A stretch of 64,000 nucleotides of DNA from Beijerinckiaceae bacterium (GTDB lineage Bacteria > Pseudomonadota > Alphaproteobacteria > Rhizobiales > Beijerinckiaceae). Both the position numbers and the translations under genes were made by a program. Where the stretch lies: contig CANGFT010000001.1 of assembly GCA_947453205.1 (NCBI GenBank), positions 1 to 64,000 of the forward strand, given 5' to 3'. How positions within the stretch are numbered: position 1 is the stretch's first letter; each line of letters begins with the position of its first letter. A model generated the notes under the pieces. That model saw only the letters and a list, made by a program, of their open reading frames with translations, did not search any database and had not been told where the DNA came from. Shown here in pieces: positions 41,396 through 49,969 of the stretch.

Positions 41396-42244
41396 TCAGG
41401 AACCCCGAATGTCCGACAACATGGGAGCGTCTTCATAGTCGAGATCGCGTGACGAAAGATGAAATGCGCCGGACTGCAGCGCGTCATCCTCGATGATGCG
41501 GATCTTCTCGAAGATCTCGTTCTCCTGCATCAGCGGTTGCAGCGCCAGCAGATCGTGCGGATTCATCGCCAGCGTGAATTCGGCGCCGGCCTTGGTGAAC
41601 ATTTCGGCTGCAGTCTTGATTCGCTCCACATAGACATCCGGCATCTCCGCGAAAACGGCGCCGAAGAGATCCTGTGCGATGCGGCGGACATGATGCGCCA
41701 TGATGTCGGCGTTGCGTTCGACGGCGTCTGCCGCCAGCGTCGTGATCTGGGCCTCCAGCTTGCGCAGAGTCGAGATGGTCGCGCTGAGTTCACGCCGCGT
41801 CGCATCGACGCCCTGCTGATAACCAAGGTTTCGCCCATCTTCGCGCGCCTGATCGATGGCGGCGATGATTTCTTCCGCGCTGGGTCCGGGCGGCTCTGGC
41901 GGCGGCGGCGCCTTTGGCGCCGGGGCAGGGCGGGCAGGAGCGGTTGGCGCAGCGGCTCCGGCGGCCTCTGCAGCCGGCGACTGAGCCTCCTCGGCTTCGG
42001 CCTGCGCGGCGTCATCAACGACCGCGTTCTCGTCTTCGGGCGCCGCCTCCTGTTCGGCGGCCTGGTCCGGCGCCGGTGGCGGGTTCTGCTTGCTTGGCGC
42101 AGGCTTGAAGCTTTTGCGCCCCCACGGCACGAACTCGGCGTCCGGGTCCGAGCCGTAGCGGTTTTCTTCCAGATAGTCGCCGCCCTTGGGCAGCAGATCC
42201 GGGATCTGCGAAAGTGAGATGGTGCGTTGCGCTGCTTCAGACAT
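41396..42244 (-). CDS. fliH: Flagellar export ATPase regulator FliH
   Basis: A 282-residue protein. Residues ~30-125 are Ala/Pro/Glu-rich low complexity. The C-terminal ~150 residues have the FliH coiled coil and the AxxxG-like run around EEIIAAIDQAREDGRNLGYQQGVDATRREL, followed by the stator-like domain. FliH holds FliI near the C-ring and inhibits it until docking. The ATG at 42244 overlaps the fliG stop by eight bases (ATGTCTGA); a Met seven codons upstream is less likely. Confidence 0.88.
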   Translation of the reverse strand: MSEAAQRTISLSQIPDLLPKGGDYLEENRYGSDPDAEFVPWGRKSFKPAPSKQNPPPAPDQAAEQEAAPEDENAVVDDAAQAEAEEAQSPAAEAAGAAAPTAPARPAPAPKAPPPPEPPGPSAEEIIAAIDQAREDGRNLGYQQGVDATRRELSATISTLRKLEAQITTLAADAVERNADIMAHHVRRIAQDLFGAVFAEMPDVYVERIKTAAEMFTKAGAEFTLAMNPHDLLALQPLMQENEIFEKIRIIEDDALQSGAFHLSSRDLDYEDAPMLSDIRGS

Positions 42245-43277
42245 AGTCTTCGCCACGTCCAGCAAGGACCATTGTGCCGGCGTCCGACAGCTTGCGGGCG
42301 ATGGCTACGATCCGCTTCTGAGCCTCTTGAACCTCGGTCACGCGCATGGGGCCCTTCGCCTCCATTTCATCAACGATGGCGGCTGCTGCGCGTTGCGACA
42401 TACAGCCAAGGATCTTGTCGCGCAGACGCTCGTCCGCGCCCTTGAGCGCAATGGCCAGATCGCTCGGCTCGACGTTGCGCATGAGCACGCCCAGGTTCTT
42501 GTCGTCGACGGCCAGAAGGTTGTCGAAGACGAACATGTTTTCCTGAATCGCCGTCATGAGATCCTTGTCCAGCTTGAACAGGTCTCTCATGATCCGACCT
42601 TCCTGCGCGGCTTGCGTGAAGTTCATGATCTTGGCGGCGGCCTTGACGCCGCCGATCTTCGAGGCGCGCAGCGAAGTGTTCGCCTGGAACTGGAGCTGCA
42701 TCACGCGCTCCAGCTGTTCGATCGCCTCGGGCTGCACCGAATCCAGGGTGGCGATGCGGTGCAGAACCGCGTGCTGGATGTTTTCCGGCAGCAGGATCAG
42801 AACGTCGGCGGCGACGGCGTAATCGAGATGGGCGACGATGAGGCCGATGATCTGCGGATGTTCCCCTTCGATCATTTCCGCAATGGACCTCGCGTCCATC
42901 CATTGCAGAATTTCGATTCCCTTGGCGCTGCTTGAAGGCGTGATGCGCGTGAGCACGCTGCCAGCCTTGTCTTCGCCCAGAGCCTTGACCAGCATGCGGC
43001 GGATATAGGCGTCGGCGCCAAGGCCGACGCTCGTCTGCGCCTTGATGATGGCAAGGAACTCGTCGAGCACGACATTGACGGTGCGTTGATCGACTTCCGT
43101 GACGGAATACATCGCGCTGCCGAGCTGCTGAACCTCACGCGGGGAGAGGTTCTTCATGATTTCCGAGGCTTCATCCTCGCCCAGGAGCAGCATCAGGATG
43201 GCGCATTTCTGCGTACCCGACAGCAGCCTGATGGCGTCGTCGTCGGCCTCGGGGGGTGTCGCCACTGCTTCAGCCAT
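42237..43277 (-). CDS. fliG: Flagellar motor switch protein FliG
   Basis: A 346-residue armadillo-type protein. It has LSGTQKCAILMLLLGEDEASEIMKNLSPREVQQLGSAM, the EHPQ motif (EGEHPQIIGLIVAHLD) and the C-terminal torque helix area (LAIALKGADERLRDKILGCMSQRAAAAIVDEMEAKGPMRVTEVQEAQ). FliG links the MS ring to the C ring and meets MotA. It follows fliF by 21 bp. Confidence 0.96.
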   Translation of the reverse strand: MAEAVATPPEADDDAIRLLSGTQKCAILMLLLGEDEASEIMKNLSPREVQQLGSAMYSVTEVDQRTVNVVLDEFLAIIKAQTSVGLGADAYIRRMLVKALGEDKAGSVLTRITPSSSAKGIEILQWMDARSIAEMIEGEHPQIIGLIVAHLDYAVAADVLILLPENIQHAVLHRIATLDSVQPEAIEQLERVMQLQFQANTSLRASKIGGVKAAAKIMNFTQAAQEGRIMRDLFKLDKDLMTAIQENMFVFDNLLAVDDKNLGVLMRNVEPSDLAIALKGADERLRDKILGCMSQRAAAAIVDEMEAKGPMRVTEVQEAQKRIVAIARKLSDAGTMVLAGRGEDYV

Positions 43278-43298
43278 GATCGATATCGCTCGCTTGAG

Positions 43299-45020
43299 TT
43301 AGTTCAGATCGCGTTGGATGAGGGACTTCAGCACCGCAGTGACGCGCGTGGCATCGTCGCCCACCAACATTCGGATCAGGGTGACCTTATCATCGTAGGT
43401 ATTGGCGGTGTCCAGCATGTCAGCGGAGATCGCCGGCTTCTTGGGCTTGAGCCGCGCCTTGATTTGTTCAAGGCTCTCGCCCTCACGCACCTCGATGGTT
43501 TCGCCATCGCCCAGCACCGGCTCATCGGTGCGCATGGAGGCGGTCATGGACTGGTCGAGGAGGCGCTCGAGGAAGGGCTTCAGGGCGCCAAGGACAACCA
43601 CGCCAAGGATCAGGACGATGGCGATCTGCTTGATGGCGTCTTCAAGCCAGGGGGCGTCATACCAGCTGCGGCCCTGATACTTCTTTTCTTCCGCAAAGCT
43701 GCTGGAGATGATGGTGAGTTTGTCGCCGCGGTCCGCATTATAGCCAATGGCTTCCTGCAGGAGTTGCGTCAGGCGTGTCTTCTCCTCATCGCTGATCGGC
43801 TTCTCCACGACCCGGCCGTTTTCATCGACGGTGGTGCCGGAGCGCAGCACGACGGCGAGGGTCAGGCGCTTGACGTCGCCGGTGGCGCGACGGGTCGAGC
43901 GGACCTCCTTGCTCACCTCGAAATTGCGGACGGTGGTGCTGGACTTGTTACGAGTCGTGTCGCCCGACGCAGCGCTTGCATTCGCTGGCGGCGTCGCGGT
44001 GATCGCAGGCGTCGTGGGCGGCGAGTTCGAGGCGGCGCCGGGAACGCCGCGCGACCTGCCTTCAGCCGACTCTTGGATCGACTCCTGCTGCGAGCGCAGG
44101 ATCTGGTTCGTCGGGTCGAAGATCTCGTTCGTTTGTTCGGTGCGCGTGAAGTCGATGTCGGCGTTCACTTCCGAATTGAAATTGCCAATGCCGATGATGG
44201 GCGTCAGCAGATTGGCGACGCGCTCACGCAGGATCTTTTCGACCTGGCTCTTGTATTCAAGCTGCTGCGAGGAGAGGCCCATTTCGGCGTCGCGGCTGGG
44301 ATTGGTCAACAGGCCGCCCGACTGGTCGACGACTGTGACGCTGGCCACAGGCATGTAGGGAACGCTCGAACTCACGAGATGGGTGATGGACTGCACCTGG
44401 CCGACCGACAGGCTGCGTCCGGGCGCGAGGCGAAGGAAGACGGATGCGGAGGGCGGCGTCTGATCGCGCACGAAGGCCGAACGCTCGGGAAGCGCCAGAT
44501 GCACGCGCGCGCCCTCGATGTCGCGAATCTCCATGATGCTGCGCGCAAGCTCGCTTTCCTGCGCCTGTTTCAGTTTGACCTGCTCCACCGCCCGGCTCGA
44601 GCCCAGCGGCAGTTGGGTCAACAAATCATATCCGGTCACTGAGGCTTTTGGCAGGCCAGCCGCAGCCAGCTGCATTTTCGCCCGGTAATAGTCATTGCGC
44701 GGCACCAGCAACTGTCCGGTCGCCCCGTCGAGCTTTCCCTTAATGCCCTGGGCCTCGAGGTTCTGCATGACGAGCGCCTTGTCTTCCTCGCTGAGGTGAG
44801 GAAAGAGCTGCGTCATGGCCGGCTCGCGCATCATGAAGATGGCGGCAAGGCCTACGATCATGATCAGCCCCACCAGAATGATCGGTGTGGCCCGAACGAT
44901 CGCTGGCTGCCTCAGAAATTCCTGGGCGCTCGCGAGCCCCCGCGCAAGCTGGGGTCCAAGCGGGCCCAAGCCAGCCGGCGTCTGAGTTGCAACAGGGTTG
45001 ATGTCTGACACGGATGTCAT
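43299..45020 (-). CDS. fliF: Flagellar MS-ring protein FliF
   Basis: A 573-residue protein with two membrane helices (~45-65 and ~450-470). The ring-building domains lie between them, with LPHLSEEDKALVMQNLEAQGIKGKL, GYDLLTQLPLGSSRAVEQVKLKQAQESELARSI and ARVHLALPERSAFVRDQTPPSASVFL. The C-terminal FliG-binding tail is present (DKVTLIRMLVGDDATRVTAVLKSLIQ). FliF is the first basal-body structure made. It follows fliE by 34 bp. Confidence 0.97.
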   Translation of the reverse strand: MTSVSDINPVATQTPAGLGPLGPQLARGLASAQEFLRQPAIVRATPIILVGLIMIVGLAAIFMMREPAMTQLFPHLSEEDKALVMQNLEAQGIKGKLDGATGQLLVPRNDYYRAKMQLAAAGLPKASVTGYDLLTQLPLGSSRAVEQVKLKQAQESELARSIMEIRDIEGARVHLALPERSAFVRDQTPPSASVFLRLAPGRSLSVGQVQSITHLVSSSVPYMPVASVTVVDQSGGLLTNPSRDAEMGLSSQQLEYKSQVEKILRERVANLLTPIIGIGNFNSEVNADIDFTRTEQTNEIFDPTNQILRSQQESIQESAEGRSRGVPGAASNSPPTTPAITATPPANASAASGDTTRNKSSTTVRNFEVSKEVRSTRRATGDVKRLTLAVVLRSGTTVDENGRVVEKPISDEEKTRLTQLLQEAIGYNADRGDKLTIISSSFAEEKKYQGRSWYDAPWLEDAIKQIAIVLILGVVVLGALKPFLERLLDQSMTASMRTDEPVLGDGETIEVREGESLEQIKARLKPKKPAISADMLDTANTYDDKVTLIRMLVGDDATRVTAVLKSLIQRDLN

Positions 45021-45054
45021 CTCCAGGAAGAGAAAGTTTTAAACTCAAGCCTCA

Positions 45055-45351
45055 TCAGACAGGCATTGACATGATGTCTTTGTATGCGCTGAGGAGTTTG
45101 TTGCGGATCTGCATGGTCGCTTCGAAGGCGAGAGAGGCCTTTTCACGCGCCAGCATCACTTTGGTCACATCGACTTCCTTGCCGCTTTCAAAAGCCTGGG
45201 CGGCGTTGCCTGCTTCCGCCTGCGCCTGCGCGACCTGCGCAAGAGCTGCGTTGAAGTGGTGCCAGAAGTCGTTGTTGCTGGTGGCGCCGGCCTGCAGTTT
45301 CTGCTGGACGTTGCTTTGTATTTCGCGGGTCAGGTTTATGACATTTGCCAT
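45055..45351 (-). CDS. fliE: MS ring-rod junction protein FliE
   Basis: A 98-residue protein, usual for FliE, with DFWHHFNAALAQVAQAQAEAGNAAQAFESGKEVDVTKVMLAREKASLAFEATMQIRNKLLSAYKDIMSM. It links the MS ring to the rod and opens the fliEFGHIJ block. It starts 12 bp after fleT. Confidence 0.95.
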   Translation of the reverse strand: MANVINLTREIQSNVQQKLQAGATSNNDFWHHFNAALAQVAQAQAEAGNAAQAFESGKEVDVTKVMLAREKASLAFEATMQIRNKLLSAYKDIMSMPV

Positions 45352-45363
45352 GATTTTTTCTCC

Positions 45364-46524
45364 TCAGACGACAGCTGCGAGACGGCGTGGAGCCAGCTCT
45401 GTGACTTCGAACATCTCCTGGATTTCGAGCATGAGATGCTCGCTCAGAATCTGCTCGCCACCCGAAAGCACCAGCGCGCGCTGCAGCACATTCTCCAGCT
45501 CGCGCACATTTCCCGGCCACACATGCGCTTCGAGTTTCTGAATCGCTTCTTCGGTCAGCTCGGGCATCTTGGCGAAACCGCCAGCATGTTTGGCGAGCAG
45601 ACTGACTGCGATGGGAAGGATGTCGCCGGGACGCTCCTCCAGGGCCTTGGTGACCAGGGGGAAGACGTTGAGGCGGTAATAGAGATCCTCACGGAAGCGG
45701 CCGGCCTTCACCTCATGAAGCATGTATCGGTTTGATGTCGCGATGACCCGCACATCGACCGGAACCGGCTTTGAAGCGCCCAGGGGCGTGACTTCCTTCT
45801 CCTGCAGAACGCGCAGGAGCTTGGCCTGCAACGGCAGGGCCATTTCGGAAATTTCGTCGAGCAGCAGCGTGCCGCCATCGGCCGCACGGAAGATGCCTTT
45901 GTTGGGATGATGCGCGCCGGTGAAGGCGCCACGCTCATAGCCGAAGAGCAGCGCCTCAAGCATCGTGTCGGGCACGGCCGCGCAATTCACCGCAATGAAG
46001 GGGTTGCGGTTGCGCGGCGAGGCCCGGTGCAGGAAGCGCGAGAGCACTTCCTTGCCAGTGCCTGTCGGCCCGACCAGCATGACCGTGACATCGCTGGCGG
46101 CGACGCGGCGTGCAAGGCGCAGGAGATTGAAGGTCGAAGGGTCGCCCGCAGCAGCGCTCTGGTCCTCGTCGAGGAAGCGTGCTACAACTTCGGCTGTGAA
46201 CCGCCAGTTGTTGTCTGCGGGCCGCACGTGCAGGGTGCTTCCGTTGAATTCGCATTTCAACGAAAATCCCTTGCCTGCTTCAGTCAGCACGACAATCCGT
46301 TCAGCCTTGAGCTGGCGGCACCATTTCACGAAGCCTGTCGCATCTGCGGCGAGCTTTTTGGCTACGGCGTAGGACATCATCAAACCGCACTGCGGCCATG
46401 ATGTTTGCACCGCTCCGAGTTTGGCGAGCGTCGTGGTGTGGGTCTCATACCCGCGGTTGTGCAGGTGTGTGATCCAGGCCTCGGAGTCGGCCAATCCGTC
46501 GGTGACACAAAGAACTGCGCTCAC
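45364..46524 (-). CDS. fleT: Sigma-54 activator without DNA-binding domain (FleT-like)
   Basis: A 386-residue AAA+ activator. Residues ~1-125 are a divergent N-terminal domain without the phosphoacceptor pattern of a receiver. The AAA+ domain (~130-350) has Walker A GPTGTGKE, the sigma-54 contact loop ERGAFTGAHH, Walker B GTLLLDEISE and the VWPGNVRELENVLQRALVL arginine-finger region. The protein ends ~35 residues later with no Fis-type helix-turn-helix. The fleT-fliEFGHIJ arrangement equals that of R. sphaeroides Fla1, where FleT works with FleQ. The GTG at 46524 follows AGGAAGGG and sits below the sigma-54 site; the longer frame would start inside the promoter. Confidence 0.88.
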   Translation of the reverse strand: MSAVLCVTDGLADSEAWITHLHNRGYETHTTTLAKLGAVQTSWPQCGLMMSYAVAKKLAADATGFVKWCRQLKAERIVVLTEAGKGFSLKCEFNGSTLHVRPADNNWRFTAEVVARFLDEDQSAAAGDPSTFNLLRLARRVAASDVTVMLVGPTGTGKEVLSRFLHRASPRNRNPFIAVNCAAVPDTMLEALLFGYERGAFTGAHHPNKGIFRAADGGTLLLDEISEMALPLQAKLLRVLQEKEVTPLGASKPVPVDVRVIATSNRYMLHEVKAGRFREDLYYRLNVFPLVTKALEERPGDILPIAVSLLAKHAGGFAKMPELTEEAIQKLEAHVWPGNVRELENVLQRALVLSGGEQILSEHLMLEIQEMFEVTELAPRRLAAVV

Positions 46525-46561
46525 GGCATTTCCCTTCCTATTCGCGCTTCGCAGCAGGAGA

Positions 46562-46577
46562 AGCAACGGGTGAGCCA
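46562..46577 (-). promoter_or_regulatory. Sigma-54 promoter of fleT-fliEFGHIJ
   Basis: On the minus strand it reads TGGCTC-ACCCG-TTGCT, keeping GG and GC at exact spacing. The predicted transcript start is near 46550, about 26 bases before the fleT GTG. This would let FleQ-type activation switch on the partner activator and the basal-body genes together. Confidence 0.82.
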
Positions 46578-46845
46578 GAGGCGTAATCTTATTGTTACGT
46601 TTATTTATAAGTGTTTCTTTTTAGATTTAAGCTATTGTTTTTTAGATGTAATTTAATAAAACCCATTCTGGTGCTCATTCATATGATATCTCGCTCGCCA
46701 ATTTTTTCGTGGGTCGAAACTCAGATTGCGTCGTATATTCCGCAGTGTTCCTTGATTGTCTGACAGTTAGCAGTCAAAAACTCGACATGCTTAAAACGAG
46801 CCGTCCGAGATTCGATATTGGACTTCCTCTGGGTGCGGACCGCAC
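46578..46845. other. AT-rich regulatory region between fleT and fleQ
   Basis: This divergent intergenic stretch is far more AT-rich than the coding DNA around it, especially 46590-46665 with poly-T and TTTTTAGAT-type runs. It must contain the fleQ promoter and could hold activator sites for the fleT sigma-54 promoter. No sigma-54 site points toward fleQ, which agrees with FleQ being at the top of the cascade under a housekeeping sigma factor. I cannot place a convincing -35/-10 pair. Confidence 0.55.
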
Positions 46846-48030
46846 ATGACCAGAGAAGAGGTTCTCAGCTATCTTGAATTGCCAAGTCCGGCGATGCGTG
46901 AGGCGCTCGACCTCATTCTGCGCGTCGCGCCCTTGATGACGACCGTCTATATCAGTGGTCCCTCGGGCAGCGGCAAGGAATTCGCCGCGCGCGCGGTCCA
47001 TGCCTTCTCAAACAGGGCGGCCGCTCCCTTTGTTGCGGTGAATTGCGGGGCCATTCCGCGCGATCTGCTTGAGAGCGAATTGTTCGGGAGCGAAAAGGGG
47101 GCTTACACCGGGTCGGTGCGCACACGCCCGGGCCTTCTCGAGACCGCGGCGGGCGGCACCTTGTTTCTCGACGAACTTGGCGACATGCCGCTGGACATGC
47201 AGGTCAAGCTGCTGCGTGTTCTTGAAGACCGGCGTTTCGCCCGCGTTGGCGGCTCCCAGGAAATAAAAGCCGACGTGCGCCTCGTCTGCGCCACTCACCG
47301 CGACCTCATGCGGATGGTGGAGGAAGGGCGCTTCCGCGAGGATCTCTACTACCGCATCAATGTCTTCCCAATCGCCATGAAGGGGTTGGACGAGCGGCGC
47401 GAGGACATTCCCCGTCTTGTCGAACTCATATTAAAGCGTTTCCGCGGGCAGGGGGGCGTTGGCGAGTCGCCGAAATTCCAGCCCGGCGCCATCGCAGCTC
47501 TTCAGGCATCGTCATGGCCCGGCAATGTGCGTCAGTTGCGCAATGTGCTTGAGCGCTGCTGTGTGCTTTATCCCGGGCAGTTGGTGGGCAGGGTCGAGAT
47601 CGAGCGCATCGCCGCGCCCCGCAAGGCGATCGACCGTGTCGAGGAGACCATGGCCCTGTTCTCGTCTTTGCAGGGGCTTGGCTTTGGACCTTCGGTGGAG
47701 GCTGCTCCGGAGGCAGCGCCCGTATTCAATGAAGGCTCAGAGCCGAAGGCGCCGAGCGAGGCGCCAGCCGATCCCACTGTGGCGCTTGAGCCTGCGCCGC
47801 CGCTGGCGCCGGATTTGCTGAGCATACCCGGTGATGTCTCAGGGTTTTTGCGTGCGACGCCCGACTTCAACTTCCGCGATCACATGACCAAGATCGAGAT
47901 CGCCTTCATCAAGGGCGCCTTGTCAGAGATGAATGGCTCGGTGAGCGGGGCCGCGCGTGTGCTGGGTTTGCAGCGCACGACCCTTATTGAAAAGATGCGT
48001 AAATACGCGATTGATCGCGAGGAGGCTTGA
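46846..48030 (+). CDS. fleQ: Sigma-54 activator FleQ-like (with helix-turn-helix)
   Basis: A 394-residue AAA+ activator that starts almost directly with the ATPase domain and has no receiver or FleQ-type N-terminal domain. Walker A is GPSGSGKE (38-45). The sigma-54 loop reads GAYTGS (85-90) instead of GAFTGA. Walker B is GTLFLDELGD and SSWPGNVRQLRNVLERC is present. A Pro/Ala/Glu linker (~290-340) leads to a Fis-type helix-turn-helix, MNGSVSGAARVLGLQRTTLIEKMRKY. It can bind DNA and probably pairs with the fleT product. It is divergent from fleT and ends exactly against fliS. Confidence 0.88.
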   Translation: MTREEVLSYLELPSPAMREALDLILRVAPLMTTVYISGPSGSGKEFAARAVHAFSNRAAAPFVAVNCGAIPRDLLESELFGSEKGAYTGSVRTRPGLLETAAGGTLFLDELGDMPLDMQVKLLRVLEDRRFARVGGSQEIKADVRLVCATHRDLMRMVEEGRFREDLYYRINVFPIAMKGLDERREDIPRLVELILKRFRGQGGVGESPKFQPGAIAALQASSWPGNVRQLRNVLERCCVLYPGQLVGRVEIERIAAPRKAIDRVEETMALFSSLQGLGFGPSVEAAPEAAPVFNEGSEPKAPSEAPADPTVALEPAPPLAPDLLSIPGDVSGFLRATPDFNFRDHMTKIEIAFIKGALSEMNGSVSGAARVLGLQRTTLIEKMRKYAIDREEA

Positions 48031-48435
48031 TCAGGCCGCTTTGGCGGCGCTGCTGATCGTGTTCCAGGCGCTGGCGATTTCGCTGATCGCCTCGTGCACT
48101 TCGTTCAGCGCCTCGAGGTTGTTCCTGAAGCTGGCTTCGATGAGCCGCTTGCGCGCCCAGACATAGACTTGTTCGAGCGATTGGGCCACCTCGCCGCCGC
48201 GGTCGAAATCGAGGCTGGTCGCGAGCACGTGGACGATGGTCAGGGCCTTGGTGAGGTGTTCCGACTTCGACGCGAGATCCTTGATCTCCAGCGCATCGCG
48301 CGCGAGCTCCATGCTCAGCAACAGGTGGGTGAACAAAATCTGAACGAGATCGTGGGGGTCGGCGCCCTCAACCAGGTAATCCTGCTCCGCCGTTTGATAG
48401 GCCTTGATCGCGTCCTGATTAAACATGGTGTTCAC
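48031..48435 (-). CDS. fliS: Flagellin export chaperone FliS
   Basis: A 134-residue helical protein with the FliS pattern: AIKAYQTAEQDYLVEGADPHDLVQILFTHLLLSMELARDAL and later HVLATSLDFDRGGEVAQSLEQVYVWARKRLIEASF. It keeps flagellin unfolded for export. The stop codon abuts the fleQ stop on the other strand with no gap. GAGGAG lies 10 bases before the ATG and a sigma-28-like site is further upstream. Confidence 0.92.
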   Translation of the reverse strand: MNTMFNQDAIKAYQTAEQDYLVEGADPHDLVQILFTHLLLSMELARDALEIKDLASKSEHLTKALTIVHVLATSLDFDRGGEVAQSLEQVYVWARKRLIEASFRNNLEALNEVHEAISEIASAWNTISSAAKAA

Positions 48436-48456
48436 GCTCCTCTACGGAGGTGAGGA

Positions 48457-48479
48457 CGGCGCGGACAGCGCGAATTTTA
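48457..48479 (-). promoter_or_regulatory. Possible sigma-28 promoter of fliS
   Basis: On the minus strand TAAA is followed after 15 bases by GCCG, agreeing with the first halves of both sigma-28 elements (TAAA-N15-GCCGATAA); the second part of the -10 (TCCT) does not match. It lies 22 bases before the fliS start, close enough for a short leader. Confidence 0.45.
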
Positions 48480-48513
48480 GGTGAGGGCGGCCTTTTTCAG
48501 TTCGGAATTCTCT

Positions 48514-48529
48514 TGGCACAAGGATTGCT
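48514..48529 (+). promoter_or_regulatory. Sigma-54 promoter of second flgE-like gene
   Basis: TGGCAC-AAGGA-TTGCT is a full consensus match. The transcript would begin near 48541, about 50 bases before the ATG, leaving room for the AGAGAGCAG ribosome site. Confidence 0.92.
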
Positions 48530-48590
48530 AAACACCGGATAGCCGTCTGCAGGTGCAGCGAAATTCATAGATCAACGCGGAGAGAGCAGA

Positions 48591-49853
48591 ATGCTGTCCA
48601 TCGTCATGTCCGGACTGAATGTCTCGCAAAAGAGCCTTGACGTCACCGCCAACAACCTCGCAAACGCCGGAACGGTGGGCTTCAAGCGGTCCGAAGCATC
48701 GTTCCTGGACGTCTTTGCGAATGACGCTGCGACAGGCTCCCGCGTGGCGATCGGCTCGGGCGCGGCCATTGGCGCGATTGAGCGTTCGACGTCGCAAGGA
48801 CAGCTCTCGACCACCGACAGCGTGACCGACATGGCCATCGCCGGGCGCGGTTATTTCACCATGCTGGCGCGCGATGAGGTCACAGGCCTCACTGACATCA
48901 TGTATACGCGCGCCGGCAACTTCGCCATCAACTCAAACGGCGAGATCTGCGACTCCCAGGGAAATCTGCTGCAATGTTTTGCGGTCGATCAGGAAGGCAA
49001 TATCTCCAAGTCCCTCACCAGCGCAGTGATCGAACCGCAGAAGTCCACGGGCACCGCGACGGTGCGGCTGGGCGCCAACGCTGTCGTGGGCACGACGGTG
49101 TCCTTGTCGCTTTATGGCCAGCAGATTGCGACGCAGGAAGTCGCCCAGTCCGATATCGACGCAGGCTTTGTGTCTTTCTCCTCCGATCAGTTGACGCCCG
49201 ACGTGACCGGTCATCTCAGCGGCAGCTATCCCATCACGCGCGTCAACTTGCCGCTCGGCGCCAACAGCGCCGTTGGGCAGACAGTTCAGCTCATGAAGGG
49301 CGGAACGGTTCTGGCGCGTAAAATCCTCAATGCTGCGGATGTTGGTCTTGGTTCCATCGCCATTGACCAGCCCTTGATGTCCGATGCCGACATCGCTCAG
49401 CTCTCGGCGAACCAGATCCAGAATGGCGTTTCGACTGCCTTGACTGGCCCCTTCGCCGGAACCACGGTTCAGCTCGCAGCCACCTCTGAGTTCCGCGGCA
49501 TCTTCGTGCAGAGCATCTCCGTCAGTTCGAAGGGCATGATCCAGGAGAACTATAGCGATGGCTCCAAGCGCTTCGTCGGCGCCATAGCCCTTGCGACATT
49601 CCCAAATGAAGCCGGCCTCAAGCCCATCGGCAACACCGACTTTGTCTCTTGCGAAGCCAGCGGCGAACCTACGCTGACGCAGGCGGGCGCGCCTTACGCA
49701 GGGGACATCCATTCAGGAACTCTTGAACAGGCCAACGTGGACATCACGCAGGAATTGATGGGCATGTTGAAGGCGCAGCAGATATATAACGGCAACGCCC
49801 GCATGATGCAGACGGCGATCGAAGTCACTCAGCGCATCACCGATAAAATCTGA
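48591..49853 (+). CDS. Second hook-type protein (FlgE-like)
   Basis: A 420-residue axial protein of normal FlgE length. The N-terminus has SIVMSGLNVSQKSLDVTANNLANAGTVGFKRSEASFLDVFA, then VTDMAIAGRGYFTM, and the C-terminus has GTLEQANVDITQELMGMLKAQQIYNGNARMMQTAIEV. By length it looks more like an ordinary hook protein than the giant FlgE at 14147-18253. It has its own sigma-54 promoter and lies apart from the flgB-L operon, just before motA. It may be a hook variant, a minor hook component or a distal rod piece; it could also be the true hook with the giant protein in another role. Confidence 0.88.
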   Translation: MLSIVMSGLNVSQKSLDVTANNLANAGTVGFKRSEASFLDVFANDAATGSRVAIGSGAAIGAIERSTSQGQLSTTDSVTDMAIAGRGYFTMLARDEVTGLTDIMYTRAGNFAINSNGEICDSQGNLLQCFAVDQEGNISKSLTSAVIEPQKSTGTATVRLGANAVVGTTVSLSLYGQQIATQEVAQSDIDAGFVSFSSDQLTPDVTGHLSGSYPITRVNLPLGANSAVGQTVQLMKGGTVLARKILNAADVGLGSIAIDQPLMSDADIAQLSANQIQNGVSTALTGPFAGTTVQLAATSEFRGIFVQSISVSSKGMIQENYSDGSKRFVGAIALATFPNEAGLKPIGNTDFVSCEASGEPTLTQAGAPYAGDIHSGTLEQANVDITQELMGMLKAQQIYNGNARMMQTAIEVTQRITDKI

Positions 49854-49969
49854 TAGCGGGTTTTAAAGATCGGATCATCGCAGGCGCAACTTAAGTCGCG
49901 CCTGACCGTCTCCACCTCTGCCGCGTCATGCGGCGTCGCGCCCGGAGGGCGCTACCAAGGGAGTTGCTC

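Noticed and set aside
49864-49890. Possible sigma-28 promoter before motA (TAAA-N15-GGCGCAAC)
   Set aside because: The -10 half matches the consensus at too few positions, and nothing else supports it.
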